Positions 18,712 through 28,689 of a stretch of DNA of 64,000 nt are shown here, piece by piece. The DNA is from Thermophilibacter gallinarum (lineage in GTDB: Bacteria > Actinomycetota > Coriobacteriia > Coriobacteriales > Atopobiaceae): positions 186,001 to 250,000 of the forward strand of contig NZ_JADCJZ010000003.1 of the NCBI RefSeq assembly GCF_014982725.1, given 5' to 3'. A program made the position numbers and the translations under genes. The notes beneath the pieces are model-generated. The model saw only the letters and a program-made list of their open reading frames with translations, was not told the DNA's origin and made no database searches. Positions within the stretch are counted from its first letter, which is position 1. The number at the start of each line of letters is the position of its first letter.

Positions 18712-19070
18712 TACTCGTCGAGGCCGAGCTCCACGCGCGGAGCATCCGCCCAGAGCGTCTCCAGGCGGTAGAACTCGCGCGTCTCGCGACGGAAGACGTG
18801 CACCACGACCGAGCCGTAATCAACGAGCACCCAGGAGAGCCCCTCGCGGCCCTCGCAGGAGATCGGCGACACGCCGCAGTTGGCGCTCACCTTGGTACGG
18901 ACCTCGTCGACGATGGCATCGACCTGACGAGCGTTCTCGCCGGTGCACACCAGGAAGTAGTCACAGACGTCGGTCAGGGGCGAGAGGTCGAGAAGGACGA
19001 CGTCGTCGGCCTTCTTGGAGTCGGCCGCGACGGCGGCGACCTTGGCGAGCTCGAGCGGGGTGACGGACAT
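18711..19070 (-). CDS. rsfS: Ribosomal silencing factor RsfS
   Basis: RsfS binds L14 and blocks subunit joining when nutrients are low. The 119-residue protein has the family core DVVLLDLSPLTDVCDYFLVCTGENARQVDAI and EGREGLSWVLVDYGSVVVHVF, with normal length. AAGGAG stands seven bases before ATG 19070. It follows yqeK and nadD, the conserved order in Gram-positive genomes. Confidence 0.96.
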   Translation of the reverse strand: MSVTPLELAKVAAVAADSKKADDVVLLDLSPLTDVCDYFLVCTGENARQVDAIVDEVRTKVSANCGVSPISCEGREGLSWVLVDYGSVVVHVFRRETREFYRLETLWADAPRVELGLDE

Positions 19071-19079
19071 GTGGGCTCC

Positions 19080-19718
19080 TTATCTGCCGTTCGCGGCACG
19101 CTCGGCCGCGAGGGAGTTGTAGACGTCGACGGTACCGGGGTAGAGATAGCGACCGCCCTCGAGGACGTAGACGATGCCTCCGACGAACGACGCCCAGAAG
19201 AGGTCGTCGAGGGAGGCCTCGCCCACGAGCGAGCGCGTACGGAGTATTCCGGGCGTGTCCGGCCGCAGCGGCTCGATGCCGTCGGCGACGAACAGGACCT
19301 GGTCGAGCGGCCCCATGGGGGCGGCGGCCATTGTGTGGACCTCGATCGCGCGCCACACCTCGGGCGGCAGCTCGGGATAGCGCGACGGGAGGGTGCGCGC
19401 GGCGATCATGCCGTGCAGCAGCGGGTGGACGAGCTCGAGGTCGACACCGAGGTCTATCCCGAGCTCGCGGGCGCGGGCCACCTGCTCGGGGACCGAGGAC
19501 GCCTTCTCCCAGTCATGGAGGAGGCCGGCAGCCCTCGCGAGGAAGGGGTCGACGCCGTAGGTCAGCGCGAGGCGCTCGGCCGTGTCGGCCACCGAGATAG
19601 AGTGCGCCAGGCGCCTGGGCTTGGCCGAGAGGTGCTCCGTGACGTCCGCACGAAGGCGGTCGAGCAGGGAGCGCTGCTCGGGCGAGTAGGCGGCGACGAG
19701 CCGGGTCTCCCCCCTCAT
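19080..19718 (-). CDS. yqeK: YqeK-type HD hydrolase
   Basis: The YqeK family consists of symmetrical diadenosine tetraphosphate hydrolases (Ap4A to 2 ADP) of the HD superfamily. The 212-residue protein has RLAHSISVADTAERLA (His39), AGLLHDWEK (His68-Asp69), VHPLLHGMIAA and AIEVHT metal sites, and later DGIEPLRPDTPG. HDWEK stands where many members have HDYAK. The start at ATG 19718 shares one base with the nadD stop (TGATG). It is a member of the obgE-proBA-nadD-yqeK-rsfS series. Confidence 0.92.
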   Translation of the reverse strand: MRGETRLVAAYSPEQRSLLDRLRADVTEHLSAKPRRLAHSISVADTAERLALTYGVDPFLARAAGLLHDWEKASSVPEQVARARELGIDLGVDLELVHPLLHGMIAARTLPSRYPELPPEVWRAIEVHTMAAAPMGPLDQVLFVADGIEPLRPDTPGILRTRSLVGEASLDDLFWASFVGGIVYVLEGGRYLYPGTVDVYNSLAAERAANGR

Positions 19719-20425
19719 CAGGCGACCGCCTCGCCCGTGTGCCCGTAGCGGTTCCTGGGGGCGCCGTAGAGCCCGTGCTTGTGCAGGTAGCCCGTCACCT
19801 GGTCGGGGGTCAGGTAGCGGAGGCTCTGCCCCGCCTCGACGCGCTCGCGCAGGTAGCTCGAGGAGATGGCGAGCGCGGGGACCGAGAGGTACGTCACGTC
19901 GAACTCGAGGCCCGAGGCGGCTATGGCGTCCCAGGCGCGGTCGAGGTCGTAGCCCGGCCGCGTCGCCGCGACGAGGTGCGCCAGCCGGGCGATGTCGGCG
20001 GCGTCCCTCCAGGAGACGATCTCGGTGATGGCGTCGGCGCCGGTGATGAAGTAGAACTCGACGTTGTCGGGATAGAGCTCGCGCAGGAGGCGCAGGGTGT
20101 CGGCCGTGTAGGTGACGCCCTCGCGGTCGATCTCGAAGCGGGAGGCGACGAAGTGGGGGTTGTCGGCGGTCGCGAGCAGCGTCATCGCGAAGCGCTCCTC
20201 CCCCGAGGTGACGCGCTTGTCGAGCTTGAACGCGGGGCGTCCGGCGGGCATGAACACGACGAGGTCCAGCCTGAGGTCGTCGAAGGCCTGCTCCGCGGCG
20301 ACCAGGTGGCCGTTGTGGATGGGGTCGAACGTTCCGCCCATGATCCCGAGACGGTAGGTCCTCCCCTCGTCGAGGCCGAGGACCGGAAGGTCCTTCTCGC
20401 AAAGGCGGGCGACGTCGACGCTCAT
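19718..20425 (-). CDS. nadD: Nicotinate-nucleotide adenylyltransferase
   Basis: NadD transfers AMP to nicotinate mononucleotide, the central step of NAD synthesis. The 235-residue protein carries GIMGGTFDPIHNGHL (28-41), with the GxFDPxHxGH nucleotide site, and ISSSYLRERVEAG, the C-terminal ISSTxIR-type motif. About 25 residues precede the family core, more than usual. The frame has no start codon nearer the core except through that segment, so ATG 20425 (overlapping the proA stop as ATGA) is kept. Confidence 0.96.
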   Translation of the reverse strand: MSVDVARLCEKDLPVLGLDEGRTYRLGIMGGTFDPIHNGHLVAAEQAFDDLRLDLVVFMPAGRPAFKLDKRVTSGEERFAMTLLATADNPHFVASRFEIDREGVTYTADTLRLLRELYPDNVEFYFITGADAITEIVSWRDAADIARLAHLVAATRPGYDLDRAWDAIAASGLEFDVTYLSVPALAISSSYLRERVEAGQSLRYLTPDQVTGYLHKHGLYGAPRNRYGHTGEAVA

Positions 20426-21690
20426 CGGACCTGTCCCTCCCCGCGGGCGAGCCACTTGGTGGTCGTGAGCGCCGCGGCGCCCATGGGGCCGCGCGCGTGC
20501 AGCTTCTGGGTGGAGATCCCAATCTCGGCTCCCAGGCCGAAGACGCCGCCGTCGGTGAAGCGGGTCGAGGCGTTGGCGTAGACCACGGCGGCGTCGACCC
20601 CGGCGAGGAAGGCCTCGCACGCCTCGTAGGAGTTCGAGACGATGGCCTCGGAGTGGCCCGTGCCGTAGCGGTTGACATGCTCGACGGCCTCGTCCACGCC
20701 GGAGACCACGCGGCAGCTGATCTCGAGGGCCAGGTACTCCCGGCCCCAGTCCTCCTCGGTCGCGTCCACGAAGGAGCTGAGAAGGTCGGGCCGGTCGGCG
20801 AGCGCCGCGCGCGTCTCGGCGTCGCCATGCACGACCACGCCGGCCGCCGCGAGCTCGGAGACCATGGCGGGCAGGAAGGCGGCGGCGACGGAGCGGTCGA
20901 CGAGCAGCGACTCGGCGGCGTTGCACACGCCGACCCGCTGCGTCTTAGCGTTCATGACGATGGCGCGGGCGCGGTCGAGGTCGGCCGCCTCGTGGACGTA
21001 CACGTGGCAGTTGCCCGTGCCGGTCTCGATGACGGGCACCTTGGCGCCCTCGACGCAGGCGCGGATGAGCGAGGCACCGCCGCGCGGAATGAGGACGTCG
21101 ACGAGGCCGGTGGCGCCGAGGAGCTCGGCGGTCTGCGTGTGGGCGGCGTCGTCGTCGACGTACTGGAGCGCGTCCTGCGGCAGGCCAGCCTCGACGAGGG
21201 CCACACGGCAGGCCCCGACGATTGCGAGGCAGGACTCGCGCGCCGCGGAACCGCCCTTGAGCACGCACGCGTTGCCCGACCTGACGCACAGGCCGAAGGC
21301 GTCGGCCGTGACGTTGGGGCGGGCCTCGTAGATCATGGCTACGACGCCCAGGGGCACCGTGACCCGCTCAATGCGCAGGCCGTTCTCGAGGGTGCTCCCG
21401 CCCAGGACGAGACCGAGCGGGTCCTCCTGGCGCGCGATGTCGTCGAGCGCGTCGGCGATGGCGCGGATGCGCGACCCGTCGAGCATGAGCCGGTCCTGGA
21501 GCGGCTCGCTCATGCCCGCTGCGCGGGCGCGCTCGAGGTCGCGCGCGTTGGCGGCGACGATGTCGGTCTCGGCGGCGCGGATGTTCTCGGCGGCGAGCCT
21601 AAGGGCGCGCTCCCGCACGCCGCGCGGCGCACGGGCGACCTCCGGTGCGGCCGCCTTGGCGAGCGTTGCCTTGTCCCTTGCCTCAGACAT
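20422..21690 (-). CDS. proA: Glutamate-5-semialdehyde dehydrogenase (gamma-glutamyl phosphate reductase)
   Basis: Second step of proline synthesis: NADPH reduction of gamma-glutamyl phosphate. The 422-residue aldehyde-dehydrogenase-fold protein has VIYEARPNVTADAFGLCVRSGNACVLKGG, the catalytic cysteine in KTQRVGVCNAAESLLVD, and the terminal FGLGAEIGISTQKLHARGPMG block that defines ProA. GGGGAG precedes ATG 21690. It lies 12 bases after proB, so both proline genes are cotranscribed. Confidence 0.97.
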   Translation of the reverse strand: MSEARDKATLAKAAAPEVARAPRGVRERALRLAAENIRAAETDIVAANARDLERARAAGMSEPLQDRLMLDGSRIRAIADALDDIARQEDPLGLVLGGSTLENGLRIERVTVPLGVVAMIYEARPNVTADAFGLCVRSGNACVLKGGSAARESCLAIVGACRVALVEAGLPQDALQYVDDDAAHTQTAELLGATGLVDVLIPRGGASLIRACVEGAKVPVIETGTGNCHVYVHEAADLDRARAIVMNAKTQRVGVCNAAESLLVDRSVAAAFLPAMVSELAAAGVVVHGDAETRAALADRPDLLSSFVDATEEDWGREYLALEISCRVVSGVDEAVEHVNRYGTGHSEAIVSNSYEACEAFLAGVDAAVVYANASTRFTDGGVFGLGAEIGISTQKLHARGPMGAAALTTTKWLARGEGQVR

Positions 21691-21702
21691 GTGTGCTCCC
21701 CT

Positions 21703-22814
21703 CTAGAAGACGAGAAGGTCGTCGCGGTGAACGGCCGGCTGGGCCCGCTCGGGGCCCAGGAACCGCGCGATGACGTCGAGCTTGATGCCGCGCACGCGCG
21801 CCATGTCCTCCGAGGAGTAGCGCGCGATGCCGCGTCCGACCACGTCGCCGGTGGCGGAGCGGACGTTCACGACGTCGCCCGCCTCGTAGGATCCGCTCGT
21901 GGCGGCGACGCCCACGGGCAGTATCGAGGCGCCGCGCTCCAGGACGGCCCGGCTCGCGCCCTCGTCGAGCGAGATCGTGCCGCGCGGCACCTCGGCGAGC
22001 CCGATCCAGAGCTTGCGGCCGCCCTCGTGGGGGCTGCCGGCCGGGGACTCGAAGCGCGTGCCCACGCCCCGGCCGTCGGCGACATCGAGCAGCACGCCCT
22101 CGCGGCGGCCGCGGCAGATCACAGTCGGTATGCCGGCGGCGAGCATGGCGCGCGCGGCCCTGAGCTTTGAGGACATGCCCCCGGTGCCGAAGGAGGTCCC
22201 GGCGCCGCCGGCGAGCTCGGTGAGCCGGTGGTCGACCTCGGTGACGTGCGGGATGAGCGTGGCCGAGGGGTCCTCCTGCGGGTTGGCGGTGTAGAGCCCC
22301 TCGACGTCGGAGCAGATCGCGTAGAGGTCGGCACCGACGAGTGCAGAGACGAGGGCGCCGAGCATGTCGTTGTCACCGAAGGCGAACTCGGCGGTTGAGA
22401 GCGTGTCGTTCTCGTTGACCACGGGGACCGCGCCGAGCTCCACGAGACGCGTGAGCGTGACGCGGGCGTTCAGGAAGGCGTCGCGGTCCATGACGTCGCG
22501 CCGCGTGAGCAGCACCTGTCCGCAGGGGATGCCGCGCTCGGCAAGGACGTCTGCGTACGCCTGCGTGAGGCGCGCCTGTCCGGCGGAAGCGCAGGCCTGG
22601 AGCGTCGCCAGGTCGTCCGGTCGGGCGGAGAAGCCCAGGACGTCGCGGCCGGCGGCGACGGCGCCGGAGGAGACCACGACGACGCGCGTCCCCGATGCCA
22701 TGAGCTCGGCGATCTGGTCGCACAGCGACCGCACGAACGCGCGGTCGAGCGCGCCGCCCTCGTCCACCAGCGTGGACGAGCCGATCTTGACGACCATGAG
22801 CGTGGGGCGCGCCA

Positions 22815-22815
<1 letters not shown>
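21703..22815 (-). CDS. proB: Glutamate 5-kinase
   Basis: First, feedback-controlled step of proline synthesis: ATP-dependent phosphorylation of glutamate. The 370 residues comprise the amino-acid kinase domain (KIGSSTLVDEGG near the start, VSSGAVAAGRD, NENDTLSTAEFAFGDNDMLGALVSA, GTGGMSSKLRAARAMLAAG) and a C-terminal PUA domain (about 275-350, RGTISLDEGASRAVLERGASILPVGV). The GTG start at 22815 shares one base with the obgE stop (TAGTG), with GGGGAGG seven to eight bases upstream. Confidence 0.96.
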
Positions 22816-24224
<1,409 letters not shown>

Positions 24225-24228
24225 TTAC

Positions 24229-24258
24229 ATGGTACGGCAACTGCGACAACGCGTCCAA
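24229..24258 (-). promoter_or_regulatory. Candidate obgE operon promoter
   Basis: On the minus strand TTGGAC (24258-24253) and TACCAT (24234-24229) are spaced by 18 bases, about 25 bases before the obgE start and just past the rpmA terminator. Confidence 0.5.
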
Positions 24259-24277
24259 CCGGAGGCGCCATGACAGC

Positions 24278-24308
24278 AAAGGGGCCCCGGTCCTTCGACC
24301 GGGGCCCC
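24278..24308 (-). terminator. Terminator after rpmA
   Basis: A perfect 12-bp stem (GGGGCCCCGGTC with GACCGGGGCCCC, four-base loop) begins about 25 bases after the rpmA stop on the minus strand and is followed by only three T. The stem strength suggests a real terminator, leaky or assisted. Confidence 0.75.
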
Positions 24309-24332
24309 GTGACGTGCCTTGTGTGCCGAGAC

Positions 24333-24581
24333 CTACGCCTCGCGGACGTGGACGCGGTGCTTGACGCCCTTGGTGAACTCGACGGTGCCGGCGGTGAGGG
24401 CGAACAGCGTGTCGTCCTTGCCGATGCCGACGTTGTCACCCGGGTGGATGTGGGTGCCGCGCTGGCGGACGAGGATCTCGCCGGCCTTCACGGTCTGGCC
24501 GCCGTAGCGCTTGGTGCCCAGACGCTGGGCGTTGGAGTCGCGGCCGTTGCGGGACGAGCCGAGGCCTTTCTTGTGAGCCAT
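24333..24581 (-). CDS. rpmA: 50S ribosomal protein L27
   Basis: L27 reaches into the peptidyl-transferase centre with its N-terminus. The 82-residue protein begins directly [28 protein letters not shown], without the cleavable N-terminal extension seen in many Firmicutes. It lies 46 bases after rplU in the standard order. Confidence 0.97.
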   Translation of the reverse strand: MAHKKGLGSSRNGRDSNAQRLGTKRYGGQTVKAGEILVRQRGTHIHPGDNVGIGKDDTLFALTAGTVEFTKGVKHRVHVREA

Positions 24582-24627
24582 TATCTGACCTGCCTTCCTA
24601 GAGCGAGGGAGTGAAGCGGGGGAACTG

Positions 24628-24936
24628 CTACGCGGGGATCTCGACGACCTTGATCTTCGTCAGGTTCTGACGGTGGCCGTTGGCACGGTGGTAGCGCTTG
24701 CGCTTCTTGAGCTTGAAGACGAGGACCTTCTCGCCCTTGAACTGCTCGACGACCTCGGCGGTGACAGCCTTGCCCTCGAGGGGGGCGGAGCCAACGACGG
24801 TCTTGGTGCCGTCGTTCAGGAGAAGGACGGGGAGCTCGACCTTGTCGCCAGGCTGCGCGTCGAGCTTCTCGACGTCGATGACGTCACCCTCGGCAACCTT
24901 ATACTGCTTGCCACCAGTTGCTACGATTGCGTACAT
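24628..24936 (-). CDS. rplU: 50S ribosomal protein L21
   Basis: L21 binds 23S rRNA near L20. The 102 residues [19 protein letters not shown]...[23 protein letters not shown] contain the whole family signature. A near-perfect promoter lies in the 150-bp leader, whose untranslated part is about 40 bases and holds no clear L21 autoregulatory fold. Confidence 0.97.
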   Translation of the reverse strand: MYAIVATGGKQYKVAEGDVIDVEKLDAQPGDKVELPVLLLNDGTKTVVGSAPLEGKAVTAEVVEQFKGEKVLVFKLKKRKRYHRANGHRQNLTKIKVVEIPA

Positions 24937-24977
24937 GTGCGAAACCCTTCATTGCTGGCTGAATGCAACAGTTGCTT

Positions 24978-25006
24978 ATATTACTAGCCTGCCCCGGACC
25001 CGTCAA
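24978..25006 (-). promoter_or_regulatory. rplU-rpmA promoter
   Basis: On the minus strand TTGACG (25006-25001) and TAATAT (24983-24978) are exactly 17 bases apart, with an A/T-rich stretch just upstream of the minus-35. One of the strongest promoter matches in the window. Confidence 0.85.
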
Positions 25007-25041
25007 CAAAAAGTTGCCGTGACCTGCGGATACCGTAAGGG

Positions 25042-25067
25042 AAAAGACGGCAGCGCAGCTCGCGCCG
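25042..25067 (-). terminator. Possible terminator of the elongasome operon
   Basis: About 20 bases after the last gene of the mre/rod series, a GC-rich bulged hairpin (CGGCGC...GCGC-T-GCCG) is followed on the minus strand by TCTTTT. The stem is imperfect, so this is a weak call, but it lies just upstream of the rplU promoter where a transcript end is expected. Confidence 0.4.
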
Positions 25068-25084
25068 GCACAGTGCGACCTGAA

Positions 25085-25858
25085 TCAGGATAATGGTGCG
25101 CGGGCCTCGGTGTCGAAGGGCCCGAAAGGTTCCACAATTCGCCCACTTTCCTCGTGGCCCTGGCGCAGGCGCCTGACGCGCGGCGCGTCCGAAGCCGGAC
25201 GGCCCATCTCGGAGAACGCGGCGTCGAGAAGGACCTGGGGCCGCAGGGCCCCTCCCGCCCCGGAGCGCGTGTCGAGCGCGACCGTGAGGCCTTCGTCGCC
25301 CTCCCCCACCTGGAAGCCGAGGAGCGTCCTCGAGAGGTCGACGACCTTCTCCTTCTCCCCTCGCAGGTAGCGGACCTCGCCCCGGCGCCAGACGGACTCG
25401 ATCGCGTCGGAGAGCTCGTCGGCCGGGCACGCGGGTCCGAGCTCGAGGGACCACTGGGCGCGGTCGAGCCACGCCTCCAGCGCGGGCAGCCGGCCGTCAA
25501 CGTAGGCCGCACGATAGGGTGCGAGCGCAGGAGGCGTGGCCGCGCGCAGCGCAGCGAGCGCCTCGTCGGCGTCGACGCGCCGGGTCAGGCGCAGGTCGAA
25601 GAGCTCGCAGGCCGAGGAGGCCCCCACGGGCAGCGCGCTCGAGAACTGGATGCGCATGCGGCGGGCGAAGCCGTTGCCGATCGAGAACGGGAGCCCCGAG
25701 CGGCGCACGCAGCGCTCGACGGTGGAGATGAGGTCAAGGTGGCCCAGGTATGCGAGTCGTCGGTCCTTGGCGTAGGCCACCCGGAGACGGGCGAGCTCCG
25801 CCTTGGTGGGAAGGTCCTGGGGACGCTCGGAGACGGGCTGTCGCTGTGGTCTGCTCAT
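25085..25858 (-). CDS. Radical-SAM-linked DUF2344 protein (TIGR03936 type)
   Basis: Function unknown. The 257-residue protein is of the family that occurs directly behind, or fused to, the TIGR03960 radical SAM protein. It has the recognisable LRVAYAKDRRLAYLGHLDLISTVERCVRRSGLPFSIGNGFARRMRIQFSSALPVGASSACELFDL core near the N-terminus. ATG 25858 overlaps the stop of the radical SAM gene by 4 bp (ATGA). It probably works with that enzyme; the family is thought of as an RNA or ribosome-linked accessory by analogy only. Confidence 0.88.
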   Translation of the reverse strand: MSRPQRQPVSERPQDLPTKAELARLRVAYAKDRRLAYLGHLDLISTVERCVRRSGLPFSIGNGFARRMRIQFSSALPVGASSACELFDLRLTRRVDADEALAALRAATPPALAPYRAAYVDGRLPALEAWLDRAQWSLELGPACPADELSDAIESVWRRGEVRYLRGEKEKVVDLSRTLLGFQVGEGDEGLTVALDTRSGAGGALRPQVLLDAAFSEMGRPASDAPRVRRLRQGHEESGRIVEPFGPFDTEARAPLS

Positions 25859-27732
25859 GCGCGGACCCCCTGTATCACGTTGCGGACGCCGAGCGTCGGG
25901 CAGACGCCGCAGCCCGTGCAGCTCTCCCGCGTGCAGTCGGGCGTGGTGACCTCCTCGCGCGCACGGAGCCACTCACGCTGGAGGTATCCCTTGTCGACGC
26001 CGGGAGAGGTGTGCTCCCACGGCAGGCGCACGGACAGCGGGAACTCCTCGCAGGCGACCTCGGCGAGGTCGAGCCCACACGCGGCAGCCGCCTCCTGCCA
26101 GAGGTCGAAGCGGAACTCGCTCGTCCAGGCGTCAAAGCGGCACCCGCGCCTCCAGGCCTCACGCACCAGGTCAAAGCCCGCGCGCCCCATCTTGGAGAGA
26201 GCCCCCTCCACGAGCGAGACGTCGGCGTCATGGTACGAGACGCGGATGGCGCGGTCGCGCACCTCGTGGAGCAGCAGCTGCTGGCGGCGACGCACCTCGT
26301 CGGGATCGAGCTGGCCGGCCCACTGGAACGCCGTGAACGCCTTGGGCACGAGCACCGCGACGGAGATGGAGACCGAGACCCCGCTCTTGACGCCCCGGCC
26401 GACCACCTCCCGGCCGATCTCGAGCACGCGCTCCGCCATCCGCGCGATGCCCACGACGTCCTCGTCCGTCTCGGTGGGGAGGCCCATCATGAAGTAGAGC
26501 TTGCATCGCCGCCACCCGGCCTCGAACGCGTTTCTCGCCGCGCGCTCCAGGTCGTCCTCGGTGACGTTCTTGTTGATCACGTCACGCAGCCGCTGGCTGC
26601 CGGCCTCGGGCGCGAAGGTGAGCCCGCCGCGACGCGCCCCGGCCACGGCGGCCGCCATCTCGACGCCGAACGCGTCGAGGCGCTGCGAGGGGATGGAGAC
26701 GCGGACGCCGCGCCCGGCGAGGCGCTCGTTCAGGCCGGAGAGGATCTCCGCGCACTGCGAGTGGTCGGTGGTGGAGAGCGAGGAGAGCGAGATCTCGTTG
26801 TGGCCGCTCGCCTCGAGCCCCTCGACGCCACCGGCGACGACCTGCTCGGCGGGGCGCTCGCGGACCGGGCGGTACGTCATGCCCGCCTGGCAGAAGCGGC
26901 ACCCGCGGGCGCAGCCGCGCAGCACCTCGAGCGACAGGCGGTCCTGCACGATGCCGGCGTAGGGGACGATGCGCTGGGCGACGGCCGGCGTAGCGGCAAA
27001 GTCGTTCACGCAGCGCTTGAGCACGACCTCGGGGACGTCCTCCCCGGGACGCGGCACGGCGTAGCCCCAGCGCGTGGAGGTCTCGTCCACGCGCGTCTCG
27101 TAGAGCGAGGGGACGTAGGTCCCCGGCACGCGGGCGAGACGCCTCAGCAGCTCGGCGCGGCCGACGCCCTCCGAGCGCGCGTCGCGTATGCACGCGCAGA
27201 CCTCGACGATCGACTCCTCGCCGTCGCCCAGCAGCACGGCGTCGAAGACGGCGGCGAGCGGCTCGCAGTTCCAGGCGGAGGGCCCGCCCGCGAGGATGAT
27301 CGGGTCGTCCTCGTCGCGCTCGGCCGAGGTGAGGGCGATGCCGGCAAGGTCCAGCGTCTCGAGGACGTTGGTGGCGATCAGCTCGTGCGCGAGCGTGAAG
27401 CCGATCGCGTCGAACGACGCGAGCGGGGCCGAGCCCTCGAGCGAGAGCAGCGGCACCCCCCGCTCGCGCATGAGGGCGGAGAGGTCCTTCCAGGGAAGGT
27501 AGCACCGCTCGCAGCTCATTCCCTCCTGGGCGTTCACCTGGTTGTAGAGGATCGAGACGCCCAGGTTGGGCTGGCCGACCTCGTAGACGTCAGCGTAGAC
27601 CATGCAGAGGTGGAAGGGCCCGTCCTGCTCCTCGCAGGCGCCCCACTCGTGGTCGATGTAGCGGGCCGGGTGCTCGACGTGCGCGAGCAGCGGCTCCAAC
27701 AGGTGAAAGAGGTTCTCGCGCGGCGCCCTCAT
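25855..27732 (-). CDS. B12-binding-like radical SAM protein (TIGR03960 type)
   Basis: An uncharacterised radical SAM enzyme. The 625 residues have an N-terminal B12-binding-like Rossmann region (about 40-190; VYADVYEVGQPNLGVSILYNQVN, ILAGGPSAWNCEPL). The [4Fe-4S]/SAM motif CARGCRFC follows (Cys274, 278, 281), then the barrel (LSSLSTTDHSQ, FAPEAGSQRLRDVINKNV, LYFMMGLPTETDED), and a C-terminal cysteine cluster C-x4-C-x2-C-x2-C at 600-611 that may hold a second cluster. The cobalamin-binding loop is not obvious. It starts with ATG 27732, overlapping the DUF697 gene stop by 4 bp, and is followed by its DUF2344 partner. It lies at the 3' end of the elongasome operon; a link to cell shape is only positional. 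Confidence 0.9.
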   Translation of the reverse strand: MRAPRENLFHLLEPLLAHVEHPARYIDHEWGACEEQDGPFHLCMVYADVYEVGQPNLGVSILYNQVNAQEGMSCERCYLPWKDLSALMRERGVPLLSLEGSAPLASFDAIGFTLAHELIATNVLETLDLAGIALTSAERDEDDPIILAGGPSAWNCEPLAAVFDAVLLGDGEESIVEVCACIRDARSEGVGRAELLRRLARVPGTYVPSLYETRVDETSTRWGYAVPRPGEDVPEVVLKRCVNDFAATPAVAQRIVPYAGIVQDRLSLEVLRGCARGCRFCQAGMTYRPVRERPAEQVVAGGVEGLEASGHNEISLSSLSTTDHSQCAEILSGLNERLAGRGVRVSIPSQRLDAFGVEMAAAVAGARRGGLTFAPEAGSQRLRDVINKNVTEDDLERAARNAFEAGWRRCKLYFMMGLPTETDEDVVGIARMAERVLEIGREVVGRGVKSGVSVSISVAVLVPKAFTAFQWAGQLDPDEVRRRQQLLLHEVRDRAIRVSYHDADVSLVEGALSKMGRAGFDLVREAWRRGCRFDAWTSEFRFDLWQEAAAACGLDLAEVACEEFPLSVRLPWEHTSPGVDKGYLQREWLRAREEVTTPDCTRESCTGCGVCPTLGVRNVIQGVRA

Positions 27733-28667
27733 GCCCCCGTCACCCCGATGGTGACGTAGCCGGAGTCCTGGTCGGCCGACGTGTCGAGAAGGACCTGCTG
27801 ACGCGGCTCCGCCGGCCCGGCGTCGACGTCGTCGCGTCGGGGCGTCACTCCGGTCTCGGACTCGAAGCGCAGCCTGAGGGCGGCGCCGGTCGCGAGGGTG
27901 CCGCCATAGGCGACGCCGACGCGCGCCAGGGTGCCGAGCCCGGGGAGCATGGAGACGAGCGTGCGGGCGACGGCGCGCCACGCGAGGCCGCCCCCGACGA
28001 CCCCCGCGAGCTCCAGGGCACGGGCGGGCTCGAGCGCGCGACCGTGCGCCGCGGCGATGTCGAGGGCGAGCTTGGCCTGATTGGCCGTCATGAGCGGGAG
28101 GTCCGACCCGGGGACCAGGCGCACGAGGCCGACCACCGCGTTCTCCAGGGCGCAGCGCGAGACGAGCAGGTCGCACACCGCGCGGCGGCAGAACGGGAGG
28201 TTGGCGGCGAGGGCGAGGGGCTTGTCGGTGGCCGCGGCCAGCCAGGTCGCGAGCTTGTCGGCGAGCGCCCGCGCGCTCGAGGCGGCGACGACGCCCACGA
28301 GGGGGGCGGTTCGCTCGTCGAGCTCGAGGCGCGGGGCCTCGAGCGCGCCCTCGACGACGAGAGCGACGGGCACCCCCGCACCGACGTAGGAGCGCAGGGG
28401 ACCGGTCGACGAGTCCGGCGCCGTCAGCGCGACGGCGGCGTCCACGGCGTCGGAGCCGGGTCGCGCGCCGTCGAGCGGGAGCACCCTGACCTCGACGTTC
28501 GCCCGCTCGGGCATGAGGAGGTCGCGCACGGCGCACACGAGGGGGCGCGGCGCGGCGGGGTCGACGAGCACGTGCAGGCACGCACGCTCGTCCCTGCCCC
28601 TGAGCGAGGCGCGCCCCGACGACACCACGTCCGCGACGCGCCCGACCGACCAAGATCTTCCGCCCAT
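27729..28667 (-). CDS. DUF697-containing protein of unknown function
   Basis: The 312-residue protein has an N-terminal alpha/beta region (about 30-130) that reads like a degenerate Rossmann or P-loop-less GTPase fold. The C-terminal part resembles DUF697: LPLMTANQAKLALDIAAAHG at about 190-209 and a glycine-rich amphipathic stretch VVGGGLAWRAVARTLVSMLPGLGTLARVGVAYGGTLATGAAL. Such stretches associate with membranes in YcjF-type proteins. No P-loop is visible. ATG 28667 has GGGGAGGGGAG upstream; a TTG at 28685 is rejected. It sits between rodA and the radical SAM gene, overlapping the latter by 4 bp, so its expression follows the cell-wall elongation genes. Confidence 0.75.
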   Translation of the reverse strand: MGGRSWSVGRVADVVSSGRASLRGRDERACLHVLVDPAAPRPLVCAVRDLLMPERANVEVRVLPLDGARPGSDAVDAAVALTAPDSSTGPLRSYVGAGVPVALVVEGALEAPRLELDERTAPLVGVVAASSARALADKLATWLAAATDKPLALAANLPFCRRAVCDLLVSRCALENAVVGLVRLVPGSDLPLMTANQAKLALDIAAAHGRALEPARALELAGVVGGGLAWRAVARTLVSMLPGLGTLARVGVAYGGTLATGAALRLRFESETGVTPRRDDVDAGPAEPRQQVLLDTSADQDSGYVTIGVTGA

Positions 28668-28689
28668 CGACTCTCCCCTCCCCAAGCGC